64,000 bases of DNA from Bradyrhizobium guangdongense (GTDB lineage: Bacteria; Pseudomonadota; Alphaproteobacteria; Rhizobiales; Xanthobacteraceae), in assembly GCF_004114975.1 (NCBI RefSeq), contig NZ_CP030051.1:6634001-6698000 (forward strand), read 5' to 3'. The position numbers were made by a program, and so were the translations under genes. Positions 8,528-16,988 of the stretch are shown here, piece after piece (within the stretch, counting starts at the first letter, position 1; every line of letters starts with the position of its first letter). The notes under the pieces were generated by a model. That model saw only the letters and a program-made list of their open reading frames with translations, was not told the origin of the DNA and ran no database searches.

Positions 8528-9917
8528 GCGTCAAACCCTCGATGCGCACCGTCGGCGCATTGATACCGTAGCGGAACTCCAGATTGTTGGCCGGCTGCAT
8601 CGATTTGAAGATCTCGAACAGATGGCCGGCGATCGTCACCTCGCTGACGGGATAGGTGAGCTCGCCATTCTCGATCCAGAAGCCGGAGGCGCCGCGGCTG
8701 TAGTCGCCGGTGACGCCATTGACGCCCGAGCCGATCAAATCGGTGACGTAGAATCCCTGGCTGATGTCGGCGATCAGCTCGGCCGGGCTCGGCGTGCCGG
8801 GCTCGAGATGCAGATTATACGGCCCGGGCGACGGCGAGGACGAAACGCCGCGATGCGCGTGGCCGGTGGTGGTGAGACCGAGCTCGCGCGCGGTAGCGCA
8901 GTCGAGAAGCCAGGTCGTCAGCACGCCTTCATCGACCAGCGCGGTGCGTTTCACCGCAACGCCCTCGGCGTCGAAGGTCTGCGACCGCAGCCCGCGCTTG
9001 CGCAGGGGATCGTCGACGATGCGGATGTTCCTGGCGAACAGCTGCTGGCCGAGCCTGTCCTTGAGGAAGCTGGTCTTGCGCGCGATCGAGGCGCCGTTGA
9101 TCGCGCCGACGAGATGGCCGACCAGCGAGCCCGCGACGCGCGGGTCGAACACGACAGGCACCTTGCAGGTCTCGACCTTGCGCGGATTGTAGCGCGCCAC
9201 CGTGCGCTCGCCGGCGGATCGGCCGACCGCTTGTGGCGACAGCAGATCGGCGCCGTGCGGCGCCGAGGTGAAGTCGTAGTCGCGCTCCATGCTGGTGCCT
9301 TCGCCGGCGATTGCGGTCGCCGAGATGCCCTGGCTGGAGCGCAGGTACGAGCCATGGAAACCTGTCGAGGTGACGAGCACCATGCCGCCGATGCCTGATG
9401 AAGCCGAGGCACCGCCGGATTTGGATACGCCCTTCACCGCAAGCGCAGCAGCCTCGGCTTCCAGCGCGCGGCGCTCGAGCTCGGCCGTTGCGGGCACGTT
9501 GGGATCGAGAAGATCGAGATCGGGGAAATCGCGCGCGAGCAGCGCGGGATCGGCAAGGCCGACATATTTGTCGGATGGAGCGACGCGTGCCATTGCAACG
9601 GCGCGTTCGGCAAGCTTGGTCACGGCATCGCCGCTGACATCGTTGGTCGAGACCACGGCCTGACGCTGGCCGACCAAGACGCGCAGGCCGACGTCATCGC
9701 CCTCGGACCGTTCGGATTCCTCGACGCGGCCGTCGCGCACTTCGACACCTTGCGAGATGCCGCGCACCGCGACCGCATCGGCCGCATCCGCGCCCGCGCG
9801 CTTCGCCGCCTCGACCAGACGCTGAGCGAGATCCGAGAGCGCGGACTGATCGAACAGGTCGCGGTTGGCTTTGGACGAATCCTGGGGCGAAAGCGTCGAG
9901 CTTGGTGAAGGGTTCAC
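8514..9917 (-). CDS. pmbA: TldE/PmbA family metalloprotease regulatory subunit
   Basis: 467 residues from a GTG at 9917, preceded by AGGA at about 10 bp. The frame is open 23 codons further but without conserved sequence. TldE (PmbA) pairs with TldD to process small peptides such as microcin B17 and CcdA. It lacks the HExxxH zinc motif that TldD carries, as expected. Family features are GVEVRDGRVEESERSEGDDV (about 54-73), GLRVLVGQRQA and the C-terminal DLIGSGVNGVTGDYSRGASG followed by FWIENGEL. It is the first gene of the leftward operon leading to waaA and lpxK. No tldD is in the window. Confidence 0.93.
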   Translation of the reverse strand: MNPSPSSTLSPQDSSKANRDLFDQSALSDLAQRLVEAAKRAGADAADAVAVRGISQGVEVRDGRVEESERSEGDDVGLRVLVGQRQAVVSTNDVSGDAVTKLAERAVAMARVAPSDKYVGLADPALLARDFPDLDLLDPNVPATAELERRALEAEAAALAVKGVSKSGGASASSGIGGMVLVTSTGFHGSYLRSSQGISATAIAGEGTSMERDYDFTSAPHGADLLSPQAVGRSAGERTVARYNPRKVETCKVPVVFDPRVAGSLVGHLVGAINGASIARKTSFLKDRLGQQLFARNIRIVDDPLRKRGLRSQTFDAEGVAVKRTALVDEGVLTTWLLDCATARELGLTTTGHAHRGVSSSPSPGPYNLHLEPGTPSPAELIADISQGFYVTDLIGSGVNGVTGDYSRGASGFWIENGELTYPVSEVTIAGHLFEIFKSMQPANNLEFRYGINAPTVRIEGLTLGGR

Positions 9918-10187
9918 AAACGAAATCCTGTTGGGACGCGGGAGGTCTCGGGGCGACCTTGGGCCCTGCACACCAGATGTGCCCAAATGGTGCGGACTTC
10001 AAGCGTTTTCAGCCCGCAAAAGGCTCAGATTCGCGAGACCGGCGCAACGTCTCGTCAATCATGCGCGCCAAGGTCTTGTCAATCATGCGGCCCGGTGACG
10101 CTGGGTTAACCAGCCTTTTTAAGCGGTTTCGGAAAGGTCTGCGCTAAGGTCCTCGCATCGACCGGGAACATAATCCTGGCGGGGAGA

Positions 10188-10715
10188 ATGAAAGCCGTGA
10201 GGCGTCAAACATCAACATGCGGGGTCAACCCCGCCGGGTCGAGCCGCAGCCTGCGGCTCGACCCTCATTCCCTTCCGGTCCGCTTCGATGCGCATGATCC
10301 GCGCGCCGACGGCTACACGAGGCAAATCGAGCTTCATCGCGAACGCGTCGTGCTGCGCCGTGCCGTCCGCGGCATGCAGATGGCGATCAACGTGCGCGTC
10401 AGCGACTTCACCGGCGTCGCGCTGCGCGGCGCCGACGAGGCGCAGGCCCTCGTGCTGGTCCATCGCGATCCTTCCCTGTCCGTTCCGCTGCTGGTCGGTG
10501 CCGATGGCGACGAACTCACGCAAGCCTGGGCGATGTGGAGCGAGATCTTCGCGCTGCCGCAGCTCGACGAAGGCGCCCGCAAGCCCGCGGCCCGCCGCCG
10601 CCGCGCCAATGCGATCCGCGCCCGCCGTCCGAAATTCCTGATGCGCCGCCGCACCGCCATGACGCGCGAGCTGCCGGTCCATCGCGAAGAGCGCGAGATC
10701 ATCGCAAGGAATTGA
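10188..10715 (+). CDS. DUF6101 family protein
   Basis: 175 residues, cytoplasmic, of unknown function, with the sequence character of the Rhizobiales DUF6101 family. The central part (about 40-125) contains RQIELHRERVVLRRAVRGM and VRVSDFTGVALRG and looks like a compact beta domain. The C-terminal 45 residues are extremely arginine-rich (ARRRRANAIRARRPKFLMRR), which suggests nucleic acid or membrane-surface binding. The ATG at 10188 sits almost on its GGGGAGA. A GTG at 10197 with the same Shine-Dalgarno at about 10 bp is the better-spaced start and would remove three residues. It stands alone after a 270-bp gap. Confidence 0.75.
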   Translation: MKAVRRQTSTCGVNPAGSSRSLRLDPHSLPVRFDAHDPRADGYTRQIELHRERVVLRRAVRGMQMAINVRVSDFTGVALRGADEAQALVLVHRDPSLSVPLLVGADGDELTQAWAMWSEIFALPQLDEGARKPAARRRRANAIRARRPKFLMRRRTAMTRELPVHREEREIIARN

Positions 10716-10724
10716 GCGGATTCC

Positions 10725-10816
10725 GTAGGGTGGGCAAAGCGAAGCGTGCCCACGTCTTTTATCAATCCTTGAGAGATGGTGGGCACGGCGCAAGAGCGCC
10801 TTTGCCAGCCTACGAG
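10725..10816. repeat. dispersed intergenic inverted repeat (family 2)
   Basis: The left end CGTAGGGTGGGCAAAGCG is matched inversely by the right end TTTGCCAGCCTACG, with internal GTGCCCAC and GTGGGCAC arms. The whole unit could fold into one long hairpin. It fills most of the gap between the DUF6101 gene and the ubiA stop, where it may also end transcription from both sides. Confidence 0.65.
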
Positions 10817-10825
10817 AGCTGCGAA

Positions 10826-11758
10826 TTACGCCGCCCGCATCACCGCATCGGCCAGCAATCCCGCAAACAGCAGCGCACCGGCGTGCTTGTTCGAAAAGAA
10901 CAGGCGTTTGCAAAGTTCGGGATCGTTGATCTTCAAGCGCAAGATCTGTGACGCCAAATGCGCGCCGAACGCGGCAAGGCCGATCCACGCCGGCCAGCGC
11001 GCATCGCCTGAGGCAAGCGCGACGCCGATCAGCATCACCGACAGCCCGTAGAACAGGATCAGCGCCTGGTGCGTGTGTGCGCCCAACAGGCGCGCGGTGG
11101 ACTTGATGCCGATCAGCGCGTCATCATCGGCATCCTGATGCGCATAAATGGTGTCGTAGCCGATCACCCACGAAATCGCGCCGGCATAGAGCACGAGCGC
11201 GGTGACATCGATGCGTCCGAAAGTGACGGCAAAGCCCATCAGCGCGCCCCAGGAGAAGGCGAGCCCGAGCACGATCTGCGGCCACCAGGTGATGCGCTTC
11301 ATGAAGGGATAGATCGCAACGATCAGAAGCGAGGCAATGCCGGTCAGGACCGCGAAGCGATTGAACTGGAGCAGCACAACGAGCCCGATCAGGGCCTGCG
11401 CAATCATGAAGGTCAGCGCCTGCTTCGTGGTCACCTGCCCCGACGGCAGCGGTCGCGAGCGGGTGCGCTCGACCTTGTCGTCGAGATCGCGATCGGTGAT
11501 GTCGTTCCAGGTGCAGCCGGCACCGCGCATCACGAAGGCGCCGATGAAGAACAGCACGAGGGTGAGCGGCAGGCCGCGGACGTCATGTGCCATGCCGCTG
11601 GCGAGCGCGGCCGACCACCAGCACGGCATCAACAGCAGCCAGGAGCCGATCGGCCGGTCGAAGCGGGACAGGCGCAGATATGGCCGGGCCCATTGCGGCG
11701 CGAGCGTATCGACCCAGTTGCCGGTGGAGTCGGCAACACGGGCTGATGTGTCACTCAT
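10826..11758 (-). CDS. ubiA: 4-hydroxybenzoate polyprenyltransferase
   Basis: 310 residues with about eight or nine membrane segments. UbiA joins 4-hydroxybenzoate to the polyprenyl diphosphate tail in ubiquinone synthesis, in the cytoplasmic membrane. Both aspartate-rich motifs are present: TWNDITDRDLDDKVERTRSR (about 83-102) and YDTIYAHQDADDDALIGIKS (about 200-219). The start ATG overlaps the stop of the upstream exported protein gene (ATGA at 11755-11758), so the two genes are coupled. It converges on the DUF6101 gene with repeat family 2 between. Confidence 0.95.
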   Translation of the reverse strand: MSDTSARVADSTGNWVDTLAPQWARPYLRLSRFDRPIGSWLLLMPCWWSAALASGMAHDVRGLPLTLVLFFIGAFVMRGAGCTWNDITDRDLDDKVERTRSRPLPSGQVTTKQALTFMIAQALIGLVVLLQFNRFAVLTGIASLLIVAIYPFMKRITWWPQIVLGLAFSWGALMGFAVTFGRIDVTALVLYAGAISWVIGYDTIYAHQDADDDALIGIKSTARLLGAHTHQALILFYGLSVMLIGVALASGDARWPAWIGLAAFGAHLASQILRLKINDPELCKRLFFSNKHAGALLFAGLLADAVMRAA

Positions 11759-12420
11759 CGGGTGAGGACGTTGCCGTTGAGCGTGTCGAAGGTGCTGCCG
11801 CCCTTCTTGCCGGCATTGACTTCCGGCGCCGAGCCCGAACCCACCACTTCGCTGAGCGACGGACCGGCCGGACCGCGCGGCTGGTTCGCCATCTGCTGCG
11901 CGACGTTACAGACTTTCGTCTGCATGGCCTCGGTGTTCTTGTGACCGTCCTTCATCTGCGCGCCGATCTGCGGCGGGATTCCGCATTTGGCCGCGTTGGC
12001 CTCGACATACTTGATCATCTTGGACTCGGCCTGACCGAAGCTCCTGATCAGCTTGCAGGCTTCCTCAGGCGAGGCATGGCGGTCGCTCGCCGCCTTGATC
12101 AGCTTGCCGCGCTTCTCGGCCTCCTCGCGGAGCGGGATGAACGCCTTCATGCAATCCTCGCCGGGACCGGCTTGCGTCGGCGGAGCCGCGCTGAAAGCGC
12201 CGCCGCCTCCCCCAAGGGGCGCGGCGCCGTTGACCGGGAAGGAAGCCTGCGGCGCGACGCCGACGGAGGCAACCGGCGCCCGGCCGTTCACGGGCGGAAA
12301 CGCAGAATCGGTTGCGGGCTGATTCGGCAGCGGTGCCGGGAACCCCTGGGCATGCGCACCCGCAGCACCCATGGCGACCATGGCGGCAGTAATCGGAACC
12401 ATCAAACGACGGATTATCAA
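11755..12420 (-). CDS. exported protein, Cys- and Gly/Pro-rich, unknown function
   Basis: 221 residues. It starts with TTG at 12420 (GGAGAG about 6 bp upstream); an ATG seven codons in is possible. A signal peptide ends near AGAHA|QGFP. Residues 25-85 are a low-complexity Pro/Gly/Ala linker. A helical domain follows (about 88-175) with four cysteines: EDCMKAF, EEACKLI, AAKCGIP and KVCNVA. These could form two disulfides in the periplasm. I do not recognise the family, but this hypothetical sits directly in front of ubiA with a 4-bp overlap. That coupling hints at an envelope or quinone-linked role, which is inference only. Confidence 0.75.
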   Translation of the reverse strand: MIIRRLMVPITAAMVAMGAAGAHAQGFPAPLPNQPATDSAFPPVNGRAPVASVGVAPQASFPVNGAAPLGGGGGAFSAAPPTQAGPGEDCMKAFIPLREEAEKRGKLIKAASDRHASPEEACKLIRSFGQAESKMIKYVEANAAKCGIPPQIGAQMKDGHKNTEAMQTKVCNVAQQMANQPRGPAGPSLSEVVGSGSAPEVNAGKKGGSTFDTLNGNVLTR

Positions 12421-12626
12421 GATAATCTCTCCGGCAGGAGCTTACGGGGTTCGGCGTCTTCCAATTGGAGCGCAACCAGCGTGCGCGCGATTTTACGATT
12501 CCCGCCGAGCCTTAACAACCCGTTGAATAGGGCAAGAGCGCGGCGCGCCGAGGCAGCATTTCGGCAATATTTACCCCGAAATGGCTGCTTTCGGTTAAGA
12601 ACGGCGGCAAATCGGACCTTTGACCA

Positions 12627-13382
12627 ATGCCCTCCCACGATTTTCGCGCCGCCCGCCTGTTCGTCGATGCCCCCCTGGCCCAGGACGCCAGGATCGCCCT
12701 CGACCGCGACCAGAGCAATTATCTCGGCAATGTGCTGCGGCTTTCCGCGGGCGCCGAGGTGCTGGCCTTCAACGGCCGCGACGGCGAATGGCAGGCGGCC
12801 ATTGAAGGCCGCAAGCGGCCGGATGGCCTCGTGATCTTGCAGCAGACCCGGCCCCAGGACCGCCTGCTCGACCTCGCCTATGTCTTCGCCCCGCTCAAGC
12901 ATGCTCGGCTCGACTACATGGTCCAGAAGGCCATCGAGATGGGCGCTGCCAGCCTGCGGCCTGTCCTGACCCGGTTCACCCAGGCCTCCCGCGTCAACAC
13001 CGAACGGATGCGCGCCAATGTGGTCGAGGCGGCCGAGCAATGCGGGATTCTAAGCATCGCCAGTGTCGCCGAACCGGTGCCGCTGGAGCGTTACCTCAGC
13101 CAGCGCCCTGCCGACCGCCTGCTGATCTTCTGCGATGAGGCGGCCGAGCTCGAAAACCCCGTCCAGAGCCTGCAAGCCGCGCGCGAGCCCGGACGAGGTA
13201 TCGACGTCCTGATCGGACCCGAGGGCGGCTTTGCCGAGGAAGAACGGGCCCTGTTGCTGCGCCAACCGAAGATCCTGCGGCTGGCCCTCGGCCCCCGGAT
13301 CATGCGGGCCGACACCGCCGCCGTGGCGGCGCTGGCGCTCGTGCAGGCCGTGCTGGGCGATTGGGGCGGGGCGTCGGCCTAG
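12627..13382 (+). CDS. rsmE: 16S rRNA (uracil1498-N3)-methyltransferase
   Basis: 251 residues, the usual RsmE length. It methylates U1498 of 16S rRNA in the 30S subunit using S-adenosylmethionine. An N-terminal PUA-like part (about 1-75) is followed by the SPOUT methyltransferase domain. Its trefoil-knot motifs are visible: LIGPEGGFAEEE (about 195-206) and LALGPRIMRADTAAVAALAL (about 221-240). It is divergent from the ubiA unit, with both promoters in 12421-12626. Repeat family 3 follows within 50 bp of the stop. Confidence 0.94.
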   Translation: MPSHDFRAARLFVDAPLAQDARIALDRDQSNYLGNVLRLSAGAEVLAFNGRDGEWQAAIEGRKRPDGLVILQQTRPQDRLLDLAYVFAPLKHARLDYMVQKAIEMGAASLRPVLTRFTQASRVNTERMRANVVEAAEQCGILSIASVAEPVPLERYLSQRPADRLLIFCDEAAELENPVQSLQAAREPGRGIDVLIGPEGGFAEEERALLLRQPKILRLALGPRIMRADTAAVAALALVQAVLGDWGGASA

Positions 13383-13427
13383 AGACAGATCGAGCTGGGT
13401 CAACCGATCGCGCCACGGTTTCCCAAA

Positions 13428-13566
13428 CTCTCCCGCTTGCGGGGGAGGTCGGCGCGAAGCGCCGGGTGGGGGCTCTCTCTACTCGGGATTTCTTCCGTGG
13501 GCCTCTGGCGATCCCGACGCGGAGGCACCCCCACCCCAGCCCTCCCCCGCAAGCGGGAGAGGGAGC
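13428..13566. repeat. dispersed intergenic inverted repeat (family 3)
   Basis: The left arm CTCTCCCGCTTGCGGGGGAG is matched inversely by CTCCCCCGCAAGCGGGAGAG at the right end, and each arm also contains its own small palindrome. The middle has GGGTGGGGGC against CACCCCCACCC. It occupies the centre of the 340-bp gap between rsmE and hisZ. The remaining 156 bp before hisZ show no clear promoter to me. Confidence 0.75.
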
Positions 13567-13722
13567 GCACCGGTTTCGCGGCCGCGCGCCGGCGCCCGGC
13601 ATTGCCCCGCCGTTAAGCGATTGATCCTTTGGAGGTCGAAACCGGTTTCGGGCCATGCTAAGGGCTGCGCCAACTCGCTTCCCACCTACCCCTGCCCGGC
13701 CTGCCGGGACGATGGACCCGTT

Positions 13723-14874
13723 ATGACCGCGACTGCCACCTCAAATGCTGCCGGCTCCACCGCCTGGGCGGATACGCTGCTGTTGTCGTTTGCGCAGGCC
13801 GGCTACGTCAGGGCCGAGCCGGCGATCCTGCAGCCGGCCGAGCCGTTCCTCGATCTGTCCGGCGAGGACATCCGCAAGAGCCTCTATCTCACGACCGACC
13901 TGTCCGGCGAGGAGCTCTGCCTGCGCCCCGACCTGACGATCCCGGTGGCACGCGACTACCTCGCTTCCGGCCGCGCCGGCCAGCCCGCCGGGTTCAGCTA
14001 TTTGGGCCCCGTGTTTCGCTACCGCGGCGGGCAGCCGAGCGAATTCCTCCAGGCCGGCATCGAATCGTTCGGCCGGCAGGACCGCGCCGCCGCGGATGCC
14101 GAGATGCTGGCGCTGGCGCTGGAGGCGACGGCCGCCTTCGGCGTGCGCGACGTCGAGATCCGCACCGGCGATGTGGCGCTGTTCAATGCGCTGCTTGACG
14201 CCCTCAACCTCTACCCGGTCTGGCGCCGCCGCCTGGTCAAGGACTTCAACCGCAAGATCAGCCTGGAGCAGGATCTGGAGCGGCTGGCGGCTGCGACCAC
14301 CGCGACCCGCAGCGAATACGAGGGCGTGCTGGCCGCGCTCGCCGGCTCGGACCGCAAGGCGGCGCTGGCCTTCGTCACCGATCTGATGTCGATCGCCGGG
14401 ACCACCAATGTCGGCGGCCGGACCACGGCCGAGATCGCGGACCGCTTCCTCGAGCAGTCGACGCTGAAGGGCGGCGCGTTGCCGCGCGAAGCAATCGCGG
14501 TGCTGAAGCGCTTCCTGTCGATTACGGGCAATCCGGACGAGGCCGTCGCGGAGCTGCGTGCGCTCACCGCTGACGCCAAGCTCGATCTTGCCGGCGCGAT
14601 CGACCAGTTCGAAAGCCGGGTCGGCTTCATGGCCGCGCGCGGCATCGAGGTGAAGACCACGCGCTTCTCGACCGCGTTCGGCCGCGGGCTCGACTACTAC
14701 ACCGGCTTCGAGTTCGAGCTGCATCACAGGGGCAATGGTGCCGAACCGCTGGTCGCCGGCGGCCGCTATGACGGGCTGATGACCCAGCTCGGATCGCCAA
14801 CTCCGATTGCGGCCGTCGGCTTCTCGGTCTGGGTAGACGCGCTGACCAGGATCGGCCGAAAGGTGGGAGCTTAA
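13723..14874 (+). CDS. hisZ: ATP phosphoribosyltransferase regulatory subunit
   Basis: 383 residues. HisZ is a catalytically inactive relative of histidyl-tRNA synthetase that binds HisG and mediates histidine feedback. I use the ATG at 13723 because the class II synthetase-like fold starts just after it; the frame is open much further upstream through the repeat. Motifs are RPDLTIPVARDYL (about 67), FSYLGPVFRYRGG (about 89), GRGLDYYTGFEFELH (about 320) and VAGGRYDGLM (about 345). The length is shorter than HisS and the tRNA anticodon-binding domain is absent. hisG follows after 3 bp, which fixes the assignment. Confidence 0.94.
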   Translation: MTATATSNAAGSTAWADTLLLSFAQAGYVRAEPAILQPAEPFLDLSGEDIRKSLYLTTDLSGEELCLRPDLTIPVARDYLASGRAGQPAGFSYLGPVFRYRGGQPSEFLQAGIESFGRQDRAAADAEMLALALEATAAFGVRDVEIRTGDVALFNALLDALNLYPVWRRRLVKDFNRKISLEQDLERLAAATTATRSEYEGVLAALAGSDRKAALAFVTDLMSIAGTTNVGGRTTAEIADRFLEQSTLKGGALPREAIAVLKRFLSITGNPDEAVAELRALTADAKLDLAGAIDQFESRVGFMAARGIEVKTTRFSTAFGRGLDYYTGFEFELHHRGNGAEPLVAGGRYDGLMTQLGSPTPIAAVGFSVWVDALTRIGRKVGA

Positions 14875-14877
14875 GCC

Positions 14878-15855
14878 ATGAGCGCGCCATTCGTTCTGGC
14901 CGTTCCCTCCAAGGGCCGCCTTCAGGAAAACGCCGAAGCCTTCTTCGCCCGCGCAGGACTCAAGCTGTCGAAGGCCGGCGGCGCTCGCGACTATCGCGGC
15001 ACGATCGCGGGACTCGACAATGTCGAGGTCACCTATCTGTCGGCGAGCGAAATCGCCTCGCAACTGTCGCGTGGCTTCGCGCATCTCGGCGTCACCGGCG
15101 AAGACCTGGTGCGCGAGAACATCGCGGACGCCGACAAGCACGTCTCGCTGATCGACGGGCTCGGCTTCGGCTATGCCGACGTCGTGGTCGCGGTGCCGCA
15201 AGCCTGGATCGATGTCCGCACCATGGCTGACCTCGACGACGTCACCACCGGCTTCCGCGAGCAGCACCACATGCGGATGCGGGTCGCGACCAAGTTCGTC
15301 AACCTCACCCGCACCTTCTTCCAGACCCACGGCATCACCGATTACCGCATCGTCGAGAGCGCCGGTGCGACCGAGGGCGCGCCGGCGGCCGGCAGCGCCG
15401 AGCTGATCGTCGACATCACCACCACGGGCGCGACGCTCGCCGCCAACGGCTTGCGGGTGCTCGACGACGGCGTGATGCTGCGCAGCCAGGCCAATCTGGT
15501 GGCGTCAAAGCACGCCGACTGGTCGCCGCAGGCCCTCGAGACCGCGCGCGTCATCCTCGACCACATCGCGGCACGCGCGCGCGCCAACAAATACCGCGAG
15601 GTCCGGACCCGCTTCCGGCAATGCGACGCCGCCCTTCTCGGCGAGGCCCATAGCCGGTTCGGCGTCGAAGCTCCGTTCGGCGGGCCGACCTCATCGGGTA
15701 TGCTGACGCTGCACTGCCCGCCAGGGCAGCTCTATGCGCTGGCGAGCTTCCTGCGCGAACATGGCGCCGAGACCGTCTCGGTGGTCTCGCTCGACTACGT
15801 GTTCGACCGGGAGAACCCGCTGTTCGCCAAGCTCGAGGCTTTCCTGCGGCGGTGA
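14878..15855 (+). CDS. hisG: ATP phosphoribosyltransferase catalytic subunit
   Basis: 325 residues. It catalyses the first committed step of histidine synthesis, joining ATP and PRPP. Visible are the N-terminal VPSKGRLQE (about 9-17), [14 protein letters not shown] (about 54), [12 protein letters not shown] (about 70) and the PRPP-binding loop [18 protein letters not shown] (about 178-195). The length exceeds the short HisG form but fits the alphaproteobacterial type paired with HisZ. The C-terminal part (about 240-325) is not the classical regulatory domain I would expect in long HisG. It forms a two-gene operon with hisZ. Confidence 0.95.
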   Translation: MSAPFVLAVPSKGRLQENAEAFFARAGLKLSKAGGARDYRGTIAGLDNVEVTYLSASEIASQLSRGFAHLGVTGEDLVRENIADADKHVSLIDGLGFGYADVVVAVPQAWIDVRTMADLDDVTTGFREQHHMRMRVATKFVNLTRTFFQTHGITDYRIVESAGATEGAPAAGSAELIVDITTTGATLAANGLRVLDDGVMLRSQANLVASKHADWSPQALETARVILDHIAARARANKYREVRTRFRQCDAALLGEAHSRFGVEAPFGGPTSSGMLTLHCPPGQLYALASFLREHGAETVSVVSLDYVFDRENPLFAKLEAFLRR

Positions 15856-15941
15856 GTCTCATGTTCGTTCAGCGTAGCGACAGCAAGCGGCAGCTACCAT
15901 ATGCTGTTGGATGACCTTGAACGCCTCTGGAACCTTGATCG

Positions 15942-16988
15942 ATGACGCTGGGCTCTGACGTTTCCGCCCTGACCACCACCGCAGCGAATGCCGCTGCGAA
16001 GGGGCTGTCGATTGTCGTCCCCGTCTACAACGAGGCGGCAGGCCTCGCCGCCCTGCACCAGCGCATCTGCGATCTCGCCAAGACCTTGCGGCAGCGCTAT
16101 CGGCTCGCCTGCGAGGTCGTCTATGTCGACGACGGCAGCGCGGACGCGACGCTGTCGATCGCACGCAGCCTGCCGGCCGACGCGATCGACGTTCAGGTGG
16201 TGTCGCTGTCGCGCAATTTCGGCAAGGAGGCCGCCCTGATGGCCGGCCTCGATCACGCCCGCCTCGGCGCGGTCATGTTCATGGACGGCGACGGCCAGCA
16301 TCCGCCTGCGCTGATCGAGCAGCTGGTGCGTCACTGGATCGATGACGGCTATGACGTCGTCTATACCGCCAAGGCTCATCGCGACAACGAGACGTTCCTG
16401 CGCCGGGTCGCCGTGCACGGCTTCTACGCGTTGATCAACTGGGGCGCCCGCCAGAAGATTCCGGAAGATGCCGGCGACTTCCGCCTGCTCTCGCCGCGCG
16501 CGGTGACGGCGCTGCGGCAACTCCCGGAGCGCAACCGTTTCTTCAAGGGCCTCGCCAGCTGGATCGGCTTCCGCCAGATCCGCGTCGATTACGAGCCTGC
16601 GGCGCGCGCCCATGGCGTCACCACCTTCAATGCTGCGCGTCTGCTCGGCCTCTCGATCGAGGGCCTCACGTCGTTCTCGGTGGCGCCGCTGCGCTTCGCC
16701 AGCCTGCTCGGAGTCGCGCTCGCCGGAGTCGCCTTCCTGTTCGGCCTCTCCATCCTCTGGGAAGTTTTCACCACAGGAAAGCAGGTCCCTGGCTATCCCT
16801 CGCTCGTGGTCGGCCTGATGACGATCGGCGGCGTGCAGCTCATCATGATCGGCATCGTCGGCGAATATATCGGCAAGATCCTCTCGGAGCTGAAGGCGCG
16901 TCCGATCTACTTCGTCGCCGAGCACAGCGAAAAGCATTTTGACGCCGACACCGCCGGCGACGCATCCAACAGGACCGCGGCCGAATGA
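15942..16988 (+). CDS. family 2 glycosyltransferase, PmrF/ArnC/FlmF2-like (polyprenyl-phosphate sugar transferase)
   Basis: 348 residues. A cytoplasmic GT-A domain (about 20-235) has LSIVVPVYNEAAGL, VVYVDDGSADAT, SLSRNFGKEAALMAGLDHA and MDGDGQHPP. Two C-terminal membrane segments follow (about 245-270 and 285-310). This is the layout of enzymes that move a nucleotide sugar onto undecaprenyl or dodecaprenyl phosphate, such as ArnC, GtrB, FlmF2 and RgtE. The last four bases overlap the start of a ChbG/NaxD-type deacetylase gene. That pairing resembles FlmF2-NaxD of Francisella, where the lipid-linked N-acetylhexosamine is deacetylated before transfer to lipid A. Sugar identity is not readable. 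Confidence 0.85.
   Translation: MTLGSDVSALTTTAANAAAKGLSIVVPVYNEAAGLAALHQRICDLAKTLRQRYRLACEVVYVDDGSADATLSIARSLPADAIDVQVVSLSRNFGKEAALMAGLDHARLGAVMFMDGDGQHPPALIEQLVRHWIDDGYDVVYTAKAHRDNETFLRRVAVHGFYALINWGARQKIPEDAGDFRLLSPRAVTALRQLPERNRFFKGLASWIGFRQIRVDYEPAARAHGVTTFNAARLLGLSIEGLTSFSVAPLRFASLLGVALAGVAFLFGLSILWEVFTTGKQVPGYPSLVVGLMTIGGVQLIMIGIVGEYIGKILSELKARPIYFVAEHSEKHFDADTAGDASNRTAAE

Noticed and set aside
10716..10825. Possible small RNA gene from the repeat hairpin
   Set aside because: The hairpin is explained by the dispersed repeat; there is no promoter or terminator pair that would define a separate RNA.
13231..13722. 164 codons upstream of hisZ in the same frame
   Set aside because: They run through rsmE and an inverted repeat in another frame; HisZ similarity starts at 13723.
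13741..15330. 529-codon open frame opposite hisZ-hisG
   Set aside because: Spans two real genes, no motif, Arg/Gly/Asp-rich.
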